A stretch of DNA of 35,930 nt, from the NCBI GenBank assembly GCA_018334755.1, contig JAGXLI010000015.1, forward strand, positions 1 through 35,930, read 5' to 3'. Source of the stretch: Thermoplasmatota archaeon. GTDB lineage: Archaea; Thermoplasmatota; Thermoplasmata; Halarchaeoplasmatales; Halarchaeoplasmataceae. The notes below the pieces were generated by a model, which worked only from the letters and a program-made list of their open reading frames with translations, was not told where the DNA came from and searched no databases. The position numbers and the translations under genes are program-made. Positions 32,423 to 35,930 of the stretch are shown here, piece by piece. Numbering within the stretch: position 1 is the first letter of the stretch; each line of letters starts with the position of its first letter.

Positions 32423-32654
32423 GAGCAACTGACGGCCAGAGCGGTGGGGTAACACCTGGTCCCATTCCGAACCCAGAAGTTAAGTCCACCAGCGTGCTCT
32501 GTGGTACTGTGGTGCGCGAGCCCACGGGACGCTTAGGTCCCATAGTGTGGACCCCTGGAACGACGGCTTAGGCCCGGAGTCTTGCTCTCTTCGGGGAGCA
32601 AGATAAACCGGACTGTTTGAAGGTCACCGTTCCCTGGCCCGCTGTCAGTTGCTC
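32423..32654 (+). rRNA. rrf: 5S rRNA with ~105-nt insertion
   Basis: The 5' two thirds are a standard archaeal 5S rRNA: GACGGCCAGAGCGGTGGGG, CCGAACCCAGAAGTTAAG, CCACCAGCG, and the terminal hairpin CTGTGG-TGCGCGAG-CCCACGG. The ends pair perfectly (GAGCAACTGAC with GTCAGTTGCTC). Between CCCACGGGA (ending 32529) and CCTGGCCCGCTGTC (from about 32633) lie about 103-108 extra nucleotides. They can fold into a closed unit: base stem GGAACG/CGTTCC, a C(UUCG)G-capped hairpin CTTGCTCTC/GGGAGCAAG, and, before the base stem, GGTCC/GGACC. Total length is about 232 nt instead of about 120. The mature ends are not known exactly. Confidence 0.92.
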
Positions 32655-32759
32655 ACTTAATGATACTTCATCATATTCCCAATATTTAGATGGATATAGC
32701 TGAATCTGCTTGATAAAAAAAACAGCTATTAAATTCAGAAAAAATCTAAAGCTTTCTTT

Positions 32760-34001
32760 TCAGTCCTTGATCACACCGTGGCCGATCAGGTGCCACTTAC
32801 CCTTTATCCTTCTGCTTATGGCTATCCGCTGACCTCCTTCAGCACAGACCGACCGTTTCAACCTTACTTCCGCTTCATCGCCTCGCGCTGAAGAGACCAC
32901 CCCTACAGTCGAGGATGAACCTACGGTCAGCATCAGTGGTTCTCTGGTCTTGATCTTTTCAACGTTCTTCTCCTTCTCCATCCCTACAACCTTATTGAAC
33001 AGATTGACCTCCATCACGAATTCATCTTTGATCGGCGGTAGATCACCGGGATAGCCGGCCACCTTACCAGACAGTGAGTCCGATTTAGATATGCTGGGAT
33101 CCAATTTAGTCCCGACCCCGATCAATCCTCCCGGAGTTACTTCATCCACTTCTAGTGAACCAGAACTCAAAGTTTCTACAGTAGTGGTCAATTCTTCCCA
33201 TTTCTTTTCTCCGCCCTCTTCGATCTCCGTGCCGGGCCTGATCTCTATCTCGTCGCCGGCCTCCAGTTTTCCCTCTATCAGAGAGCCTCCGACAACCCCT
33301 CCTTCTAATTCCGATATGGGTGTTCCGGGCTTATTGATATCGAAAGACCTCGCTATCGGTAATTTTGGGCTTCCATCTCCCTCTGCATCTCTATCAGGGG
33401 TCTTGATCTCCTTCTCGATCGCTTCTATCAGTATATTTATATTGACATCGTGATGAGCAGAAACGGGTATGATCGGCGCATCTTCGGCCACTGTACCTTT
33501 ACTGAACTCTTTGATCTGGCGATAATTCTCCTTCGCCTTTTCGGTACTGACCAGGTCTATCTTGTTCTGGACTATGACAATATTCTCTACATCAGATATA
33601 TCCAAACCCATCAAGTGCTCTTGGGTTTGAGGCTGTGGACACTCCTCATTGGCCGCGATCACAAGAACCGCTCCGTCCATTATAGAAGCGCCAGTAAGCA
33701 TGGTAGCCATCAACGTTTCGTGACCGGGAGAATCTACAAAAGATACGGCTCTCTGAAATTCCGCTTCCTCTCCACAGTTGGGACAGGTGGGTTTTGAAGT
33801 ATAAGCCTCGCTGCCTTCACAATTAGGACATCTGTAGAAAGCGGTATCGGCATAACCCAACCTTATGCTTATGCCTCTTTTAGTCTCCTCAGAATGTCTA
33901 TCGGTCCACTCCCCGCTCAAAGCTTCAGTCAACGTCGTCTTTCCGTGATCAACATGGCCGACCATGCCTATATTGATCTCGGGCTGCTCAGGGACTTTCA
34001 T
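32760..34001 (-). CDS. eif2g: Translation initiation factor aIF2 gamma subunit
   Basis: This 413-residue GTPase has GHVDHGKTT (G1), a two-knuckle zinc ribbon CPNC...CPNC within the G domain, DSPGHE (G3), NKID (G4) and the domain III end [19 protein letters not shown]. This is aIF2-gamma, which brings initiator tRNA to the ribosome, not SelB or EF-Tu. It follows S6e with no gap, a common euryarchaeal pairing. T-runs on the minus strand just downstream (T8 around 32714-32722) probably terminate the transcript. Confidence 0.97.
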   Translation of the reverse strand: MKVPEQPEINIGMVGHVDHGKTTLTEALSGEWTDRHSEETKRGISIRLGYADTAFYRCPNCEGSEAYTSKPTCPNCGEEAEFQRAVSFVDSPGHETLMATMLTGASIMDGAVLVIAANEECPQPQTQEHLMGLDISDVENIVIVQNKIDLVSTEKAKENYRQIKEFSKGTVAEDAPIIPVSAHHDVNINILIEAIEKEIKTPDRDAEGDGSPKLPIARSFDINKPGTPISELEGGVVGGSLIEGKLEAGDEIEIRPGTEIEEGGEKKWEELTTTVETLSSGSLEVDEVTPGGLIGVGTKLDPSISKSDSLSGKVAGYPGDLPPIKDEFVMEVNLFNKVVGMEKEKNVEKIKTREPLMLTVGSSSTVGVVSSARGDEAEVRLKRSVCAEGGQRIAISRRIKGKWHLIGHGVIKD

Positions 34002-34409
34002 CTATTCTTCTCCCTCTCCTTCTTCTTCTTCTTCCTCGAATAGTTTAGGTATCTCTTTCGGACCGTGTTCTATAACTTTCAAGTTGATCTGGTTCAGTTG
34101 ATCCGATACTGTATTCCCCCTAACCGTCTTTTTCTTCCTGACGCCTTGTCCCTGAGAACGGAAACCTACGCCACCTTTACCTAGGACTTTTTTCCTGCCG
34201 GGCCCCGGTATGTTATTCTTCATCGGAAAACCGTCTATATCGCTCCCTCCCGTTATCTGTAATTTATATCCGGGTAGTCCTACAAATATCCCGTCGACTT
34301 CGTCACCGATGAGCTTACCGATGATCCTGTTAGCGTGCTGACCGTCGACTTCTCTTTGATAGCTGTTTCCATCCTTAGGATCTGAAATTACCACTTCAAA
34401 CTCTGCCAT
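34002..34409 (-). CDS. rps6e: Small-subunit ribosomal protein eS6
   Basis: The ORF track starts at 34472, but the ATG at 34407-34409 gives the usual N-terminus MAEFEVVISDPKDG. The protein has about 135 residues, with the eS6 core DEVDGIFVGLPGYKLQITGGSD and GFPMKNNIPGPGRKKVL. A very acidic tail (EEEEEEGEGEE) is added, in keeping with the salt-adapted composition. GAGTGAT lies just upstream of the start. The gene ends directly before the aIF2-gamma start. Confidence 0.95.
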   Translation of the reverse strand: MAEFEVVISDPKDGNSYQREVDGQHANRIIGKLIGDEVDGIFVGLPGYKLQITGGSDIDGFPMKNNIPGPGRKKVLGKGGVGFRSQGQGVRKKKTVRGNTVSDQLNQINLKVIEHGPKEIPKLFEEEEEEGEGEE

Positions 34410-34554
34410 ATCTATCACTCGAACGTGTTTTCTCCTACTACATTCTCCTCCTATAAAACTTTGATGGCCCATCTCCCGGGATATTTTAAGGCCAAATAAT
34501 CTTCAATCAATAAACTTTATATATCAGGGTAAAATCCAAAAATGAGGTGGATAG

Positions 34555-34722
34555 ATGGAAGAAACTTTGGTATCCATTGAGATAGTAAAAGATAACGGGT
34601 CCTATACGGCGAAGATACAGAGTGGGCTAGGAAGATACGTTGAGTACGAGAACGACGACTTCGAGAACCTACTGCAGCAGGTCTACGAAGACGTACAAGA
34701 GGAGCTAGGACCGACCATATAA
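34555..34722 (+). CDS. Small conserved-looking acidic protein (55 aa)
   Basis: It is too short for the ORF track. It begins MEETLVSIEIVKDNGSY and contains RYVEYENDDFENLLQQVYED; GAGGTGG precedes the ATG by 4 nt, an excellent ribosome-binding site. Beta-beta-alpha-like pattern, no Cys. It is divergent from S6e and 34 nt upstream of the RAM-domain gene. The family is not recognised. Confidence 0.7.
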   Translation: MEETLVSIEIVKDNGSYTAKIQSGLGRYVEYENDDFENLLQQVYEDVQEELGPTI

Positions 34723-34756
34723 AGAAAAATATCATAAACACTAGAGAGGAAAGAAG

Positions 34757-35101
34757 ATGATAAAAGTAGAGAACGAAGAAGAGTATGAGGAAGTCCTATC
34801 GAGCTATTACGAGGGAAGAGGCGTAAGCTCCTTGATCTCTCTAGAGATCGATACGAAGGAAGCTGACGGAGTCGCTAAAGATCTAGCCGACTTCGATAAC
34901 GTAGAAGACGTGCTCTTGGTCACGGGAGACGTTGACCTGATCGTGAAGGCTCGATTCAAGGATTATGATCACATGAAAACGTTCCTGACCAACGAGGTCT
35001 CTCATTTTGATGGGGTCGAGGACGTAAGTTCCATGATGATCGTCACCACATATAAAGAAAGAGGAAAGTTGATAGAGGTCGAAGAGGACGAAGAAGAGTG
35101 A
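34757..35101 (+). CDS. Stand-alone Lrp/AsnC RAM-domain protein
   Basis: This 114-residue protein contains an Lrp/AsnC ligand-binding (RAM) fold: SSLISLEIDTKEADGVAKDL, NVEDVLLVTGDVDLIVKARF, and VSHFDGVEDVSSMMIVTTYK. The usual DNA-binding helix-turn-helix is absent; the first 25 residues are short and acidic. Such proteins can bind amino acids or pair with full-length Lrp proteins; the partner is not in this window. AGAGGAAAG precedes the ATG. Confidence 0.82.
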   Translation: MIKVENEEEYEEVLSSYYEGRGVSSLISLEIDTKEADGVAKDLADFDNVEDVLLVTGDVDLIVKARFKDYDHMKTFLTNEVSHFDGVEDVSSMMIVTTYKERGKLIEVEEDEEE

Positions 35102-35196
35102 AGTCCAAAAAGATCATATTCAGATAAGGGGGCAGATGAAGCCCTTAAAGCCAGTTTCGTCTACTCCTTTTCGGCTTTTCTTTTGTTCCTCTCTAC

Positions 35197-35238
35197 TCTA
35201 GAATTTTCTTCTAGAAACCGATCATTTACGTTCGGTTT
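35197..35238. terminator. Two adjacent hairpins between convergent genes
   Basis: TCTAGAA-TTTTC-TTCTAGA (35197-35215) is followed at once by AAACCGA (35215-35221) and TCGGTTT (35232-35238). T-rich stretches flank both. They lie between the convergent RAM-domain and Dph2 genes and look like a shared, two-way transcription end. Confidence 0.5.
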
Positions 35239-35268
35239 TCGATCTCTTACCTGATCTTTCATCTAAAA

Positions 35269-35930
35269 TCAATGGATCTCATCCATCTCCCAATCCTCCC
35301 ATTCTCTCTCCCCTAAAGCTATCTTAAATTCATTCGGGGTCAGTATCGTCGTTCTGAAGTTCTCGTTATCGTCTAACGCTATCCGCGGACATGCAGTGTT
35401 GACTGCACAGCCCCATCTAAAATCATCCACCAGAACTGGGTCGATCTCATCGAATTTTACCACGTCTATCTCTTTTCCGGCCTCCCTTCCCAACTCTCTC
35501 ATCTCATCAGCCAATTTCATCCTTCTTTGACCCTTCTTTGTAGAGGTCATGACCATGATCCTCTCACTTCCTTCAACTTGAGTGATAGAACCGAACCTCT
35601 TTCTGAGGAAATCGTCTCTCTCTTCTTCTCCTATCTCAGTAAGTTCTCCGGTCACTGGATTGTAGACCTTAACATCATCTCGCAAAGAGAAGGAAAGCCC
35701 GAACGGATGGAATCTACCCGTTCCGATATACAGATGATGAACGGCATCTTCCACTTTTACCGAATAATTACATCCCAGGACCTGCCCGGGATACTTGATC
35801 CTATCGTCGCCCTCGCCTATTACGGGCTCAATACCTCTTTCTTCAAGTTCTTCTGCGGCTTTTTCGAGATGATGAAGATGCTGGACCGGGCCATAAAGCG
35901 CCACTTTACCTTCGATCTGTTCGTAGAGGT
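35269..35930 (-). CDS. dph2: Diphthamide synthase Dph2, C-terminal part (partial)
   Basis: The frame is open to the window edge, so the N-terminal part is missing; the ORF-track start at 35904 is an internal GTG. Visible motifs are KVALYGPVQHLHHLEK, PGQVLGCNYSVK, LYIGTGRFHPFG and RWGCAVNTACPRIALDD. These supply two of the three Cys that hold the noncanonical radical-SAM [4Fe-4S] cluster. Dph2 transfers the 3-amino-3-carboxypropyl group from SAM to a His of elongation factor 2, the first step of diphthamide synthesis. Archaea have one homodimeric enzyme. Confidence 0.93.
   Translation of the reverse strand, partial: LYEQIEGKVALYGPVQHLHHLEKAAEELEERGIEPVIGEGDDRIKYPGQVLGCNYSVKVEDAVHHLYIGTGRFHPFGLSFSLRDDVKVYNPVTGELTEIGEEERDDFLRKRFGSITQVEGSERIMVMTSTKKGQRRMKLADEMRELGREAGKEIDVVKFDEIDPVLVDDFRWGCAVNTACPRIALDDNENFRTTILTPNEFKIALGEREWEDWEMDEIH

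Noticed and set aside
1-35930. CRISPR array or cas genes
   Set aside because: No regularly spaced repeats of CRISPR length and no Cas-like proteins were seen.

Overview
This window reads as part of a chromosome from an anaerobic, probably salt-adapted euryarchaeon. Archaeal markers are ribosomal protein S6e next to aIF2-gamma, a Dph2-type diphthamide enzyme, a UPF0200 kinase-like protein, an AglD/UPF0104-like membrane protein and TATA-box promoters. Most soluble proteins are rich in Asp and Glu, which fits a salt-in lifestyle. I cannot name the lineage from this sequence; a halophilic methanogen-related or Thermoplasmatota-like group are both possible.

Layout. 1-8534 (minus) is a tightly packed operon: an unusually large HdrA with two flavin modules, MvhD, MvhG, MvhA, HdrC, HdrB, then a fumarate-reductase-like iron-sulfur protein and flavoprotein (cut by the window edge). 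Together they look like an electron-bifurcating hydrogenase/heterodisulfide reductase joined to a thiol:fumarate-reductase-like module. 8754-12411 holds housekeeping genes (cyclophilin-like protein, NadE, UPF0200, dCMP deaminase) and two sister mini-ferredoxins separated by an IS200/IS605 element with a frameshifted transposase. 12523-16155 is a large secreted subtilisin-like protease. 16249-17251 holds tRNA-Arg(CCU), an odd leader that repeats parts of that tRNA, and two small acidic proteins. 17278-21780 (minus) is a phosphate uptake operon pstS-pstCA(fused)-pstB-phoU.

21560-28561 is the most disturbed region. An ~870-bp segment (5' end of pstS, the divergent promoter and a thioredoxin-like gene) occurs twice as direct repeats flanking ~5.2 kb of glycan-related genes. 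Several of these are dead (GT-C glycosyltransferase, a membrane protein, an AglD-like protein), while a TauE-like permease, a GT4 glycosyltransferase and a sulfotransferase-like gene remain open. The arrangement is what a Campbell-type integration of a circular molecule at a pstS-trx-ccdA locus would leave. The right-hand thioredoxin copy is followed by a thioredoxin-CcdA fusion, so the two could form a thiol relay across the membrane.

30050-35930 contains a lipoprotein, small acidic proteins, a SAMP/MoaD-like protein ending in Gly-Gly, a 5S rRNA gene, aIF2-gamma, S6e, a stand-alone RAM-domain protein and Dph2 (cut by the edge). The 5S gene is about 230 nt instead of about 120 because of a ~105-nt structured insertion in its 3' part. 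Such an insertion is known to me only from Halococcus morrhuae. This 5S gene, the hydrogenase/Hdr/fumarate-reductase operon and the duplicated island are the best leads.
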